Source of the DNA: Maioricimonas rarisocia
GTDB lineage: Bacteria > Planctomycetota > Planctomycetia > Planctomycetales > Planctomycetaceae
DNA: 64,000 nt
Reading direction: 5' to 3'
Assembly (NCBI RefSeq): GCF_007747795.1
Contig: NZ_CP036275.1
Location: 6,316,001 to 6,380,000, forward strand
The position numbers were made by a program, and so were the translations under genes. The notes under the pieces were generated by a model that was not told where the DNA came from, made no database searches, and saw only the letters and a program-made list of their open reading frames with translations. This document shows, one piece after another, positions 45,522-54,943 of this stretch (position 1 is its first letter; each line of letters starts with the position of its first letter).

Positions 45522-45591
45522 TTCCTCACGTGCCACGATGAACCGGACGCACTGACATTCACCGGGGGCTGCCCCGTTTTGGAGTACTGGT

Positions 45592-47091
45592 ATGTTTCAT
45601 CGGATCTGTTTCGCCCTGCTGGGGCTGAGTCTGCTGCTTGCCGGCCCAGTGGTGGCCGACGACGCCACCCTGCCGACCGAAGACGATTACTATCCCATCA
45701 CCCGTTTCAGGACTCCGGAGGACGTCGTCCTCGAAGCGAGCGCCTTCCAGCTGATGCCGGACGGTCGCGTGGCAGTCGCCTCGCGACGTGGCGAAGTCTG
45801 GATGATCGAGAATCCTTTCGCCGACGAGGTGAAGGCGGAGCAGTTCACCCGCTTCGCCCACGGACTGCACGAGGTCCTCAGTCTTGCCGAGAAGGATGGC
45901 TGGCTGTACCTCACGCAACGGTGCGACGTCTCCCGCATCAAGGACAGTGACGGAGACGGCGTGGCCGACCTGTACGAAGTGGTTAACGACGGCTGGGAGA
46001 TCTCCGGCGACTACCACGAGTACGCCTTCGGATCGAAGTTCGACAGCAACGGTGAAATCTGGGTCACGCTCTGCCTGACCGGGTCCTTCTCCAGCAAGGT
46101 CAAGTACCGCGGCTGGTGCGTGCGGATTACCCCCGAGGGGGAACTCGTCCCGACCTGCAGCGGCATTCGTTCGCCGGGCGGTATCGCCTTCAATGCGGAA
46201 GGAGATGTCTTCTACACAGACAACCAGGGACCGTGGAACGGCACCTGCTCGCTGAAGCACCTCATCCCGGGCAAGTTCATGGGACATCCGGGCGGCTTCG
46301 AGTGGTACGACATCGCCGAAGACGTCATGGGGCCGCGACCGCAGGAACCGAAGTCCGGCAGCCGCTTCGTCACCGAAGCAAAGAAGATCCCCGAGTACGA
46401 ACCGCCGGCAATCCTGTTCCCGTACAAGAAGATGGGGCAGTCGGCCAGCGGCATCGCCTGCGACACGACCGGCGGCAAGTTCGGCCCGTTCGAAGGCCAG
46501 ATGTTCGTTGCCGACCAGACCTTCAGCACCGTCATGCGATGTGCGCTCGAGAAAGTGCAGGGACATTACCAGGGGGCCTGCTTCCCCTTTCGCGAGGGAT
46601 TTGGTTCCGGCTCGCTGGGAGTCGAAATGACGCCGCAGGGAGCCATGTTCGTCGGCGGGACGAACCGGGGCTGGGGTTCGCGCGGCAACAAGCCCTTTGC
46701 CGTCGAACGCCTCGACTGGACCGGCAAGGTTCCGTTCGAAATCCTCAGCATGCACGCGAAGCCGGACGGCTTCGAGCTGGTCTTCACGCAGCCGGTCGAT
46801 CCCGAAACGGCCGGCGACGTCGCGTCGTACACGATGGAAACGTACACGTACGTCTTCCAGGCGAGCTACGGCAGTCCCGAAGTGGATCACACTACGCCGA
46901 CGATCGAGTCCGCCACAGTTTCGGAGGACGGAATGCGAGTGCTCCTGACGATCGACGGCCTGCAGGAAGGGCACGTGCACGAACTGCACTCCGATGGCGT
47001 TCGCTCGGCCAATGGGCTTCCCCTGCTCCACAAGGAAGCGTACTACACGCTTAACTACCTCCCGACGGACGAAGTCGCTGCTGCGAAGTAG
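45592..47091 (+). CDS. Sugar-dehydrogenase-like (GDH/sorbosone dehydrogenase fold) exported beta-propeller
   Basis: 499 residues with a signal peptide ([17 protein letters not shown]). The fold is a six-bladed propeller like soluble glucose/sorbosone dehydrogenases and planctomycete membrane-bound dehydrogenases: [53 protein letters not shown], and [20 protein letters not shown]. The segment after residue 390 is a beta-sandwich-like tail. It follows the five-haem DUF1080 fusion by 70 bases; a dehydrogenase donating electrons to that cytochrome is the natural reading, though PQQ-site residues cannot be verified by eye. Confidence 0.82.
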   Translation: MFHRICFALLGLSLLLAGPVVADDATLPTEDDYYPITRFRTPEDVVLEASAFQLMPDGRVAVASRRGEVWMIENPFADEVKAEQFTRFAHGLHEVLSLAEKDGWLYLTQRCDVSRIKDSDGDGVADLYEVVNDGWEISGDYHEYAFGSKFDSNGEIWVTLCLTGSFSSKVKYRGWCVRITPEGELVPTCSGIRSPGGIAFNAEGDVFYTDNQGPWNGTCSLKHLIPGKFMGHPGGFEWYDIAEDVMGPRPQEPKSGSRFVTEAKKIPEYEPPAILFPYKKMGQSASGIACDTTGGKFGPFEGQMFVADQTFSTVMRCALEKVQGHYQGACFPFREGFGSGSLGVEMTPQGAMFVGGTNRGWGSRGNKPFAVERLDWTGKVPFEILSMHAKPDGFELVFTQPVDPETAGDVASYTMETYTYVFQASYGSPEVDHTTPTIESATVSEDGMRVLLTIDGLQEGHVHELHSDGVRSANGLPLLHKEAYYTLNYLPTDEVAAAK

Positions 47092-47172
47092 CGGTTCGTC
47101 CGCGGCAATCGATTTGCGGCCCGTCCGCACCACCATTTCGCCCTGCGAGGAAAGCGGGACGTGGGCGGGCCT

Positions 47173-47210
47173 CTGACGGCGCGCCTGCAGCCAGCGGCAG
47201 GCGCTGTCAG
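47173..47210. terminator. Strong hairpin after the dehydrogenase operon
   Basis: CTGAC (47173-47177) / GTCAG (47206-47210) and GCGCCTGC (47181-47188) / GCAGGCGC (47197-47204) form a long interrupted stem, 80 bases after the stop of the DUF1080 operon. No T-run follows. The rest of the 304-base gap (47092-47395) shows no gene. Confidence 0.5.
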
Positions 47211-47395
47211 TTGATCGTCTGCCTCCTCCCCGGTGGCGGGGCCTCTCTGGACGCTGATCTCGGGGATGCTCCCCCCAAACGGTCGCTCTGTCGGCTACAA
47301 TCGATGTCGGGCCAGACCGCACGAAAAGCGGCGAACCGTCTGCAGCCTTTCACGACCACGAACGCCACCGCCGACGGACAGTAAAGGAATCCAGG

Positions 47396-48013
47396 ATGTC
47401 CCGAGACGATCACGTTCCCCCCGCGTTCTACTCCGAATACTCGGGCCGACCTTTCGAACGTTGCCTCGATTGCGACACCGAACTTGCCTCGGTCAACCAC
47501 ATCGTCCAGAAGTTCATCGTCGGGGACGAAGCCGTCTTCGAGATGGCCGTCTGCATGAGCTGCGTCGACACGCTGCGGCAGGAGTTCTCGCAGGAATCCC
47601 GGCAGGCCGTGGAGCGCTCGGTCCGCGAAGCGATGCAGGAGCGACGCGAGCGAGAAGCGGCGACGCCCCCGCCGGACGATCTGCCCGGGGACGCGGAGTC
47701 GATCGAGACTCCGGGCAGTGCCCATCGCGGCGTCGGCAACATTCAGGAGTGCCTGATCTGCGCCGTTCCCCGGATGGAATGCCATCGCTACCACATCGCC
47801 AGCATGTTCATAGTCTACGACTGGCTTCCGGCCGAGACGAATGAGGCGCAGATCGCCCTGCCGATGATGGTCTGTGACCGCTGCAACTCGCGCATCTCCG
47901 AACAGATCTCCCAGCAGACGCGGGACGCCTGGGACCGGTACGTCGAAGAGCATTTCGACGGTCCGCCCGGCGCCCACATCGACCGTCCCAGCGAGCACCC
48001 GGTGATGTTCTGA
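47396..48013 (+). CDS. Duplicated zinc-knuckle hypothetical protein
   Basis: 205 residues. Two halves each carry paired cysteines: residues 23-26 CLDC with 53-56 CMSC, and about 120-129 CLICAVPRMEC with 161-164 CDRC. Each half also contains a similar helix (HIVQKFIVGDEAVFEMAVCM versus HIASMFIVYDWLPAETNEAQ). An acidic Pro-rich linker joins them. This suggests an internal duplication of a zinc-binding domain. Function is unknown; it stands alone between two noncoding gaps. Confidence 0.75.
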   Translation: MSRDDHVPPAFYSEYSGRPFERCLDCDTELASVNHIVQKFIVGDEAVFEMAVCMSCVDTLRQEFSQESRQAVERSVREAMQERREREAATPPPDDLPGDAESIETPGSAHRGVGNIQECLICAVPRMECHRYHIASMFIVYDWLPAETNEAQIALPMMVCDRCNSRISEQISQQTRDAWDRYVEEHFDGPPGAHIDRPSEHPVMF

Positions 48014-48158
48014 TTGCCTGAGGACGCGATGCGGTCGCAGTTTCGTTCTGCTGGACCACGGCAGCTTTGCGTCCTGCGGACTTTCCCGCCACAATCAGCG
48101 GATATCCTCCCCGGTCCCTCCCCCTGTGCGGACCAGGCCCTCTGCCGGAGATTCCACC

Positions 48159-50321
48159 GTGAAGTGCGCCCTGCCCTCTTTGATGCTCCTTTTCGTCGCT
48201 GTCGCTGCATCGACCTCGCTCGCCGAAGACTCCGATTCGCCGCTGGAACTGACGCTCCGTTACCAGTCTGAAACGGCCGAAGGGACCGGCCGCTTCCATC
48301 AACTGACGCGGAAAGAGACCTGGCAACCGGAAAAGACCGCCCTGATCGTCTGCGACGTCTGGGACATGCATCATTGCCTGAACGCAGTTCGCCGTGTCGA
48401 GGAGTTCGCTCCGCGTCTGAACCAGGTGGTCGAAGAGGCCCGCAAGCGGGGTGTGACGATCATCCACGCCCCCAGCGACTGCATGGCAGCGTACGCCGAT
48501 CACCCCGCCCGGCAGCGGGCGATGTCGGTACCGAAGGCTGCACAGTTGCCCGAGGAGATCGAGAAGTGGTGCTCGCGGATTCCCGCCGAGGAGCAGGCGA
48601 CCTACCCGATCGACCAGTCGGACGGGGGTGAAGACGACGATCCGGCCGAGCATGCCGAGTGGGCGAAGAAGCTCGCCGCCATGGGCCGCAATCCCAACGC
48701 CCCCTGGAAGAAGCAGTCGGACCTGATCGCGATCGATGCCGAGCAGGACTTCATCTCCGACAAGGGAGACGAGGTCTGGAGCATCCTCGAATCGCGGGGG
48801 ATCGAGAACGTTATCCTGACCGGCGTGCATACGAACATGTGCGTGCTGGGACGCCCGTTCGGTCTCCGGCAGATGGCCCGCAACGGCAAAAACGTCGTTC
48901 TCATGCGCGACATGACCGACACGATGTACAACCCGCAACGGTGGCCGTACGTCAGCCACTTCACCGGGACCGACCTGATCGTCTCGCATATCGAGAAGTA
49001 CGTCGCCCCCACGATCACGAGTGCTCAGCTCATTGGTGGCAGCCAGTTCGTATTCGTGAAGGACAAGCGACCGCATCTGGTCGTCGTGATGGCCGAAGCG
49101 GAGTACCGCACCGACGAGACGCTGCCCGAATTTGCCGCGAAGTACCTGGGGAAAGACTTTCGCGTCAGCCTCGTGCACGACAACGAAGAGGACCGCAATG
49201 ACATCCCCGGCATCGACGTCGTGAAGGATGCGGACGTGCTGCTGGTGAGCATCCGCAGGCGGACGCTGCCCCCCGAACAGCTGCAAGTGATCCGCGACCA
49301 TGTCGCAGCCGGCAAGCCGGTCGTCGGCATCCGCACCGCCAGCCACGCTTTCCACCTGCGGAACGAGCCGGCTCCGGAAGGGCTGGCCGACTGGCCGGAA
49401 TGGGATGCCGAAGTCTTCGGAGGGAACTACCACAACCATTACGGCAACAAGATCAAGTCGACGGTCCGGCTCAACCAGGAACAACTGGATCATCCGATCC
49501 TGACCGGCATCCCGAACAGGGAGTTCCCGCAGGGCTGGTCGCTGTACCGCACCTCGCCACTGAAGGAAGGAACGACGCCGTTGATGTTCGGCCTCATCGA
49601 AGGGAAGCCCGAGGAACCGGCTGCCTGGACGTTCAAGCGGGCCGACGGCGGGCGATCGTTCTACACGTCGCTGGGGAACGTTGACGACTTCAAACATCCG
49701 TCATTCATTCGCCTGCTGGTCAACGGCATCTACTGGGCCGCGGGAATGCAGCCGCCCGAGGAGATCACGATCGCCGGCACCGTCGAGGACTACCGTCGCC
49801 ACTGGATGCCTCTGGAAGTCCCCGGCACGTGGGCGGACGGCTCCGGCGGAGTCCTGACCGGAGATGAAGGGCCGGCATGGTACCGCTGCATGGTGCGGAT
49901 TCCCGAGAAGTTTGCCGGCCACGCCGTAAAGCTTGCCTTCGGATTTCGCCCCGGTCGCTACGAGATCTGGATCAACGGCAAGATCATCGGCCAGCCGGAA
50001 GTCGAAGCCGGGTCCACTGATATCGGCCTGATCACGACGGGCACTTCCGATGTCGCCGGCCTGTTCGAAGTCGGCGAGGTGAACCTGATTGCCATCCGGG
50101 TACTCGACGGAGGCAGCATTGCCGACTGGCCGGAAGATCCGACGCCCGGTATTGCGTTTGTCCGCACGGGACAGACATTCAGAGGGCCAGCCGTCGGACG
50201 AATCTCACTCGCCGGCACATGGCAGTTCCGCCTCGGGAATGATCCGTCGTGGGGAACCCTGCCGCTGCCGCCGAAGTTCGCCGCCTCCACCGACAGTCTG
50301 TTCGAACCAACGACAAACTGA
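48159..50321 (+). CDS. Isochorismatase-like - ThuA-like - beta-sandwich fusion, exported
   Basis: 720 residues from GTG 48159, GGAG eight bases upstream. Signal peptide (SLMLLFVAVAASTSLAED), then a cysteine-hydrolase domain (about 50-290) with the Asp of LIVCDVWDMHHC and the nucleophile-bearing GVHTNMCVLGR. A ThuA-like glutamine-amidotransferase-fold domain follows (about 300-540; KPVVGIRTASHAFHLR, FGGNYHNHYGN). The last 150 residues are a jelly-roll like those beside glycosidases (CMVRIPEKFAGHAVKLAFGF). ThuA proteins are linked to 3-keto-sugar metabolism. The gene ends 17 bases before the convergent NPCBM gene. Confidence 0.88.
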   Translation: MKCALPSLMLLFVAVAASTSLAEDSDSPLELTLRYQSETAEGTGRFHQLTRKETWQPEKTALIVCDVWDMHHCLNAVRRVEEFAPRLNQVVEEARKRGVTIIHAPSDCMAAYADHPARQRAMSVPKAAQLPEEIEKWCSRIPAEEQATYPIDQSDGGEDDDPAEHAEWAKKLAAMGRNPNAPWKKQSDLIAIDAEQDFISDKGDEVWSILESRGIENVILTGVHTNMCVLGRPFGLRQMARNGKNVVLMRDMTDTMYNPQRWPYVSHFTGTDLIVSHIEKYVAPTITSAQLIGGSQFVFVKDKRPHLVVVMAEAEYRTDETLPEFAAKYLGKDFRVSLVHDNEEDRNDIPGIDVVKDADVLLVSIRRRTLPPEQLQVIRDHVAAGKPVVGIRTASHAFHLRNEPAPEGLADWPEWDAEVFGGNYHNHYGNKIKSTVRLNQEQLDHPILTGIPNREFPQGWSLYRTSPLKEGTTPLMFGLIEGKPEEPAAWTFKRADGGRSFYTSLGNVDDFKHPSFIRLLVNGIYWAAGMQPPEEITIAGTVEDYRRHWMPLEVPGTWADGSGGVLTGDEGPAWYRCMVRIPEKFAGHAVKLAFGFRPGRYEIWINGKIIGQPEVEAGSTDIGLITTGTSDVAGLFEVGEVNLIAIRVLDGGSIADWPEDPTPGIAFVRTGQTFRGPAVGRISLAGTWQFRLGNDPSWGTLPLPPKFAASTDSLFEPTTN

Positions 50322-50338
50322 CGGCAGAACCGCGTCCT

Positions 50339-51613
50339 TTACTTGGCCTGTGTTCGCACGATGACGGGCGTGCACCAGTCGGCGAAGTCGCGGATGTCCC
50401 CGTACTCGCCGAAGTCGACTCGCAGCGTCAGTCGGTTTGCGCCGGCAACGTCGAGCGGCCCCACGACGACGGGCTCGTTCTGTCCGGTCAATTCGCCACT
50501 GGACCAGACTTCCCCCCCGTCGAGCAGGACCGAGAACCGGGCACTCCCCTGCCCGTCCGCGGCGTCGTCGATGCCGACCACAGCAAGGAATGCTTCGTCC
50601 CCCGACTGCACGCGGAACGTCAGCGACGTTCCGCTGAGCATGCCGACTCCGCGGGGACACGTCATCCCGCGCAATCGCAACGCCCCGCCCGCGACGTTTC
50701 CGTTCCAGACCGGCGACGGTGCAGACGAGAGGTAGGGTGTCTGTTCGACGGTGACATCCGACACGTCGACGACTGCGAGGGATCGCAAACCGGGCCGGAC
50801 CAGTTCGATCATGCTGACCGCATCGATCGGCAACCGGAGCGCTGCGCCGAACAGTGGTTCCACTTCGAAGGTGCGCACGGCCCCGTCTAACCGAACCGAG
50901 CGAACGGTCATGCGTCCGCCGTCGTGAAAGCCGATGACCGCCCCTTGTGAAGGCGTCGATGGTGGCACGACCAGGTCGGGATTGAATGCGAGTCCCGCCA
51001 GGCGGCTGCGTTCGATCGGGATCTCGCCGACGCTCGTCTCGATCGCTACGTTCTGTTCGTCGAACGTCAGCAGTTCTCCCGTTACGCGGTCGCCGTTGGT
51101 CAGCAGCAGAAGATCTTCGCGAAGCCCGTCCCCCCGCAACCGCGTTTCCAGCCGTTCCGGGGCCGTTCCCTTCTGCGACCAGGTGACGGCCGCGAGCATC
51201 TCGACGGGAACCCGCCACTCGTCGACCGCCAGCAACGCGGCCGGCCGCGTCAGGATCTCTTCGCCGTCGAACCGAACCGCTTCGGCAGCGACCCGGTCAC
51301 CGTTGGCGAACAGCAGCCACTGCCCGGGGGACTCCGGCGGCGCCGCTGGCGGTTTCATCATCCGGAGGGCGATCACCGAGTCGAGGGGAAGTACGGTCTC
51401 CGCGGTCTGCTGACCGCTCAGATGGACGCTCTCACCATCGATGCGGGACAGCTCGCCGTGGATCTGTGCCCCATCCACGGCCAGGACCGTGCAGTCAGAC
51501 GCCGCCGCATCGTCGGCCCGTCCCACCGACGGCGTGAACGTCAGCCGGGTCAGCAGGACAGCTGCGACAAGCAGCGCACGGGCGCTATCGCTGAAAGATC
51601 GGCAGGAAACCAT
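50339..51613 (-). CDS. NPCBM-like carbohydrate-binding exported protein
   Basis: 424 residues from ATG 51613, giving a signal peptide (ALLVAAVLLTRLTFTPSVGR). The middle has repeated small beta units of the form 'GDRVxxExxxFDxxxxxxET' (LLFANGDRVAAEAVRFDGEE, LLLTNGDRVTGELLTFDEQN). The C-terminal 140 residues match an NPCBM-type sandwich (GMTCPRGVGMLSGTSLTFRV, FLAVVGIDDAADGQGSARFS, GANRLTLRVDFGEYGDIRDF) that binds sugars or anchors enzymes. Its start overlaps the end of the prenyltransferase-repeat gene by 29 bases, so the two are co-translated. Confidence 0.82.
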   Translation of the reverse strand: MVSCRSFSDSARALLVAAVLLTRLTFTPSVGRADDAAASDCTVLAVDGAQIHGELSRIDGESVHLSGQQTAETVLPLDSVIALRMMKPPAAPPESPGQWLLFANGDRVAAEAVRFDGEEILTRPAALLAVDEWRVPVEMLAAVTWSQKGTAPERLETRLRGDGLREDLLLLTNGDRVTGELLTFDEQNVAIETSVGEIPIERSRLAGLAFNPDLVVPPSTPSQGAVIGFHDGGRMTVRSVRLDGAVRTFEVEPLFGAALRLPIDAVSMIELVRPGLRSLAVVDVSDVTVEQTPYLSSAPSPVWNGNVAGGALRLRGMTCPRGVGMLSGTSLTFRVQSGDEAFLAVVGIDDAADGQGSARFSVLLDGGEVWSSGELTGQNEPVVVGPLDVAGANRLTLRVDFGEYGDIRDFADWCTPVIVRTQAK

Positions 51614-52631
51614 TGGGCACTTCCAGAACAAGCAACGCCATCGCTGTCGCATACTCGGGACCGATACCGGCGTTCATCCAGCTGCCGTCGGCCCGTTGCA
51701 TCATGAGCAGTTCATCCCGGACTGCTGGAAACCACTTTCGCCAGAGGTCGCCGTCGGCATGCCAGGCGGCCTGCACGGCATAGTACTGCGCGTAGAAGTA
51801 GTACTTTCGGTTACGGGACTGCACGCTGCCGGGCAGGAAGCCGCGGAGGTAATCCAGACCCCGCTCGATCTCCGGACCTTCGTGCACGCCGGAGGTGTAC
51901 AGAGCCACCACGCAGGCGGCCGATCGTGCGAACTCGCTCTCGGCGCCGCGGAACATCTGATAGCGGAAACCGCCATCCGGGTTCTGGCACTTCTTGAGAT
52001 AGTCGACGCAGCGATCGATCGTTTCTTTCGGAACGGCGATCCCCGCGTTGCGCGCCGCCCGCAGCGCCATCGCCTGGCAGACGGTGACCGACACATCCGC
52101 GTCCTGACTGCCCGGATCGTACCGCCAGCCCCCTTCGTCGTTCTGGGAAGAGACGATCAGATCGACTGCCCGCTTCAACACGTCGCGAACGCCTTTATCC
52201 TCGGTCATGCCGTAGACCTCGGCGAGAAACAGCGTCGCGAAGCCATGCCCGTACATGGGGCCGTGATAGTACTCGGCATTCCCTTCGATGATGTAACCGG
52301 TCGGCGTCGCGCAGCTCATCACGTAGTCGAGGGTGCGGCGCACGACGTCGCCGTACGGCCCCCGATCGGGCACGCTGCCGGAGGCCAGAAACGCCAGGCC
52401 GCACAGGCCGGAGACTCCCGGATTCGTCCGATACATCGAGCGGAGGCCGAACGAGCCGTCCGCCTGTTGCCGCGTGGCCAGCCAGGCCAGTCCCCGATCG
52501 ACGTTCTGCCGCAGTTCGGGGGTGATCATCCGGCGATGATCAAAGCGGTCATCGTCGGCAGTGACCGATCCCGGAACCGCCAGCAGGAGAAGCAGACTCA
52601 GAATCAGCGGATAGCGTCCGGGATGTGACAT
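51585..52631 (-). CDS. Prenyltransferase/squalene-oxidase repeat protein, exported
   Basis: 348 residues with a signal peptide (LILSLLLLLAVPGSVTAD). It forms an alpha/alpha toroid of repeats with a 'GGWxY' or 'DGSFG' turn: LAWLATRQQADGSFGLRS, LIVSSQNDEGGWRYDPGSQD, YLKKCQNPDGGFRYQMFRGA and LMMQRADGSWMNAGI. It has no DxDD or QW cyclase centre, so it is not a true squalene cyclase; such planctomycete proteins are thought to bind a partner. It precedes and overlaps the NPCBM-like gene by 29 bases. Confidence 0.85.
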   Translation of the reverse strand: MSHPGRYPLILSLLLLLAVPGSVTADDDRFDHRRMITPELRQNVDRGLAWLATRQQADGSFGLRSMYRTNPGVSGLCGLAFLASGSVPDRGPYGDVVRRTLDYVMSCATPTGYIIEGNAEYYHGPMYGHGFATLFLAEVYGMTEDKGVRDVLKRAVDLIVSSQNDEGGWRYDPGSQDADVSVTVCQAMALRAARNAGIAVPKETIDRCVDYLKKCQNPDGGFRYQMFRGAESEFARSAACVVALYTSGVHEGPEIERGLDYLRGFLPGSVQSRNRKYYFYAQYYAVQAAWHADGDLWRKWFPAVRDELLMMQRADGSWMNAGIGPEYATAMALLVLEVPNGFLPIFQR

Positions 52632-52682
52632 CGTTCTCTCCGCCGACTGCTTCAGAACCGCAGGCCGGACAGAGCACGTGTG

Positions 52683-53009
52683 TCACTGCCGCACGGCATG
52701 CGGATACGCAGGAGCGGTCGCTCCGTCCGGTGGTGTGGCCGGCGCTCCCTGGACTCCAAACTGCTGCCGCAGAAACGAAGCGTAGTTCCGGTCTTTCGCG
52801 GACTGAGCTTCGGAACGCTGCTGCTCGTACTGCAGCGGCCGAAAGCCGGTGTCCGGGCCGATCCGCTCATCCGGAAAAGGATCCTGAATCTGCGCTTCGC
52901 GACGTTCGTACTCGGCACCGCGCGGCATGACCTCGGGCAGCCGGGTGTTCCACGGCGACAGACATCCCGAGAATAACAGAAGCGCGAGCAGTGTGCAGGC
53001 GACGCGCAT
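52683..53009 (-). CDS. Small lipoprotein
   Basis: 108 residues from ATG 53009, with AAGGAAGGA upstream. The signal peptide ends in a lipobox (LLLFSGC), so the mature protein would be lipid-anchored at Cys17. The remaining 90 residues are charged and Gln/Arg/Pro-rich, without repeats or a recognised domain. It lies 51 bases upstream of the prenyltransferase-repeat gene on the same strand, and the three minus-strand genes may be one transcript. Confidence 0.75.
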   Translation of the reverse strand: MRVACTLLALLLFSGCLSPWNTRLPEVMPRGAEYERREAQIQDPFPDERIGPDTGFRPLQYEQQRSEAQSAKDRNYASFLRQQFGVQGAPATPPDGATAPAYPHAVRQ

Positions 53010-53152
53010 GGCGTCCTTCCTTGTCCAGAAGTGGAGGGCCGACGGGCCTGAAATCGGGCCGCACAGGGTAACGCAAACCCGGCCAACCCGCCTAGACCTG
53101 CCGTAACCCACGCCTGCACAACGCGTTGCGTCGGAGCCCCGCACCGTCACCG

Positions 53153-54943
53153 TCATTCGCCGCTGGTTGCCAGCTGGGCCGCAGCGTCTGAGACCGTCCG
53201 CACCGCGATCATCGCAGCTTCGTCGAGCCCGTTGCGCCCCCATGTTGCGGCAACGGCGGCGATCAGATCGGCGACCTCCGCAGGCTCGATTCCCAGATCG
53301 GCCACGAACTCCGCCTCAGGCGTCACCAGCTGCGCAGGGCAACCGGTTCGCCGGACGACTTCGCGGACGATCACGTCGTGGATGTCGAGCGATCGCTCCG
53401 CCGATGCTTCGCTGTCCTGCTCGTGACCATTGGAAGAGCCGGTGAGCAATCGTTGCAGCGTATCGGCATCGACCGATTCTCCGACGACTTCAAGGCGGCC
53501 GGACGTGAGTGTCTCGCGGATTGACGCCTCGCCGACCAGAAGGGAATTCAGATCGGATGCCGCACAGCGCAGGAGGCTGCGACAGTCAGCAGCGATTCCC
53601 TCCTGAACGGTTCGCGTGCCGCGACGGTCGTGCTGCACCGACCAGTCTCCCCCTCCCGGGCCGGTTGCTTCGATTCCCACCTGCCATGCCGGTTCATCCG
53701 GAAGGCCCGCCACATCAGCTGTCAGCACGCGCCGTGACCGCGGCACCGGGCGGAACGGGTCCTGAAACCGGTTGTCGATAGCGAACCGACACATCGTATG
53801 CAGCATGTCGGCATCGACAGTCGGGCAGGGGAGTTGCGGCAGGGCGGACTGCGTCGCGGTGGAGTCGAACTCGGGGTCCGGCTTGAAGTACGCCCGGTAC
53901 GTGGCCATGCCGTCGACAAAGAACTTCTCGAACTGCTGCCAGAGTGGGCCGACGTCACCACCAGTAGAGGTCCCGACCTTCGCATTCTCCAGAAACGACT
54001 CTTCGAGGACCCGCTGAATGTCCGACACCAGCACCGGCTCGCGGGGCGTGAGATGATACGTCCCCCCGTGGTGCGCCGGGTTGCAGAACAGTTCTGCCAT
54101 TGCCGCGGCGGTCCAGTCGACCGGCACCAGATACTTGCTTTCGTACCCTTCGAGATCGAGCAGGCTCGTCAGTCGTTCGCCCGAGGCGCGGACATGCCCG
54201 GCCAGTTCTTCCCGCGATGACGAGAACGCCGACAGCTTGTCGAGGAAAACAGCCAGCAGCTTGAGCGGCACGTAGAATCCGTGAAACGTCGAGGTAAAGC
54301 CGGTGGACGAATCTCCGATGATGATTCCCGGCCGGTAGACGGTCACACTGCCCAGCCCCGCCTGGCGGACCATCTGTTCGGCTTCGATCTTGCTCGCCTC
54401 GTAGTCGTTGCCGGGGGGCAGATCGCTGTTCAGTTCGCTTTCGAGGATGCGTCCGCGGCGCTGGCCGGCGACGTAGGCGGTCGAGACATGGTGCAGTTCG
54501 TCGATGCCGCATTCGCGACACAGATCGAGCACATGTTGTGTGCCGGTCACGTTCGAGCGATAGGGTTCTTCGTCGCCGGGACGCGCGTAAAAGTTGAGGC
54601 TGGCCGCATTGTGAATGACGGCCCGGCAATGTCGGGCGACCCAGCGTCGCTCGTCCGTGTCCAGTCCCAGCCCCGGGCGGGTGATGTCGCCGTCGAAGAC
54701 GACGGGCCGGGGGAGCAGCCGGCCCGACTGGCGTTCCCAGAGCTGCAGGATTCCTTCGACGCGATCGAGTGCCGAGAGAATCCTCCGCGAGCGGACGACG
54801 ACCGCCAGCCGCACGCCGCGCAGCAGCAGGTCGCGCATCAGATACGTTCCCAGCAGACCGGTCGCACCAGTCAGCAGGACGTAACCACCAGACGCCATCG
54901 GATTGTGTTGATAACCGTCCCCCGCAGACATGCGATTGATCAT
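53153..54943 (-). CDS. Thioester reductase with SCP2-like and serine-less ACP-like C-terminal domains
   Basis: 596 residues; ATG overlaps the FabL-like stop (ATGA). Residues 18-390 form an extended SDR thioester-reductase domain: LLTGATGLLGTYL cofactor loop, NAASLNF, HHVSTAYVAG and catalytic Tyr-x3-Lys in NDYEASKIEAE. Residues about 410-510 resemble an SCP2-type lipid-binding domain (W-V...VQEGIAADCRSLL...LTSGRLEVVGESV). The last 80 residues are an ACP-like helix bundle (EAEFVADLGIEPAEVADLIA) in which the phosphopantetheine Ser is missing. It probably releases the lipid chain made by the megasynthase as an aldehyde or alcohol. Confidence 0.85.
   Translation of the reverse strand: MINRMSAGDGYQHNPMASGGYVLLTGATGLLGTYLMRDLLLRGVRLAVVVRSRRILSALDRVEGILQLWERQSGRLLPRPVVFDGDITRPGLGLDTDERRWVARHCRAVIHNAASLNFYARPGDEEPYRSNVTGTQHVLDLCRECGIDELHHVSTAYVAGQRRGRILESELNSDLPPGNDYEASKIEAEQMVRQAGLGSVTVYRPGIIIGDSSTGFTSTFHGFYVPLKLLAVFLDKLSAFSSSREELAGHVRASGERLTSLLDLEGYESKYLVPVDWTAAAMAELFCNPAHHGGTYHLTPREPVLVSDIQRVLEESFLENAKVGTSTGGDVGPLWQQFEKFFVDGMATYRAYFKPDPEFDSTATQSALPQLPCPTVDADMLHTMCRFAIDNRFQDPFRPVPRSRRVLTADVAGLPDEPAWQVGIEATGPGGGDWSVQHDRRGTRTVQEGIAADCRSLLRCAASDLNSLLVGEASIRETLTSGRLEVVGESVDADTLQRLLTGSSNGHEQDSEASAERSLDIHDVIVREVVRRTGCPAQLVTPEAEFVADLGIEPAEVADLIAAVAATWGRNGLDEAAMIAVRTVSDAAAQLATSGE

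Noticed and set aside
44166-45536. 456-codon minus-strand open frame inside the DUF1080-cytochrome fusion
   Set aside because: Shadow of a gene with five CxxCH motifs on the plus strand.
45559-47322. 587-codon minus-strand open frame opposite the dehydrogenase-like gene
   Set aside because: Shadow; the plus-strand product has a signal peptide and propeller motifs.
47808-49697. 629-codon minus-strand open frame opposite the isochorismatase-ThuA gene
   Set aside because: Composition is that of a shadow (Arg/His/Gly rich) and the plus-strand protein has clear domains.
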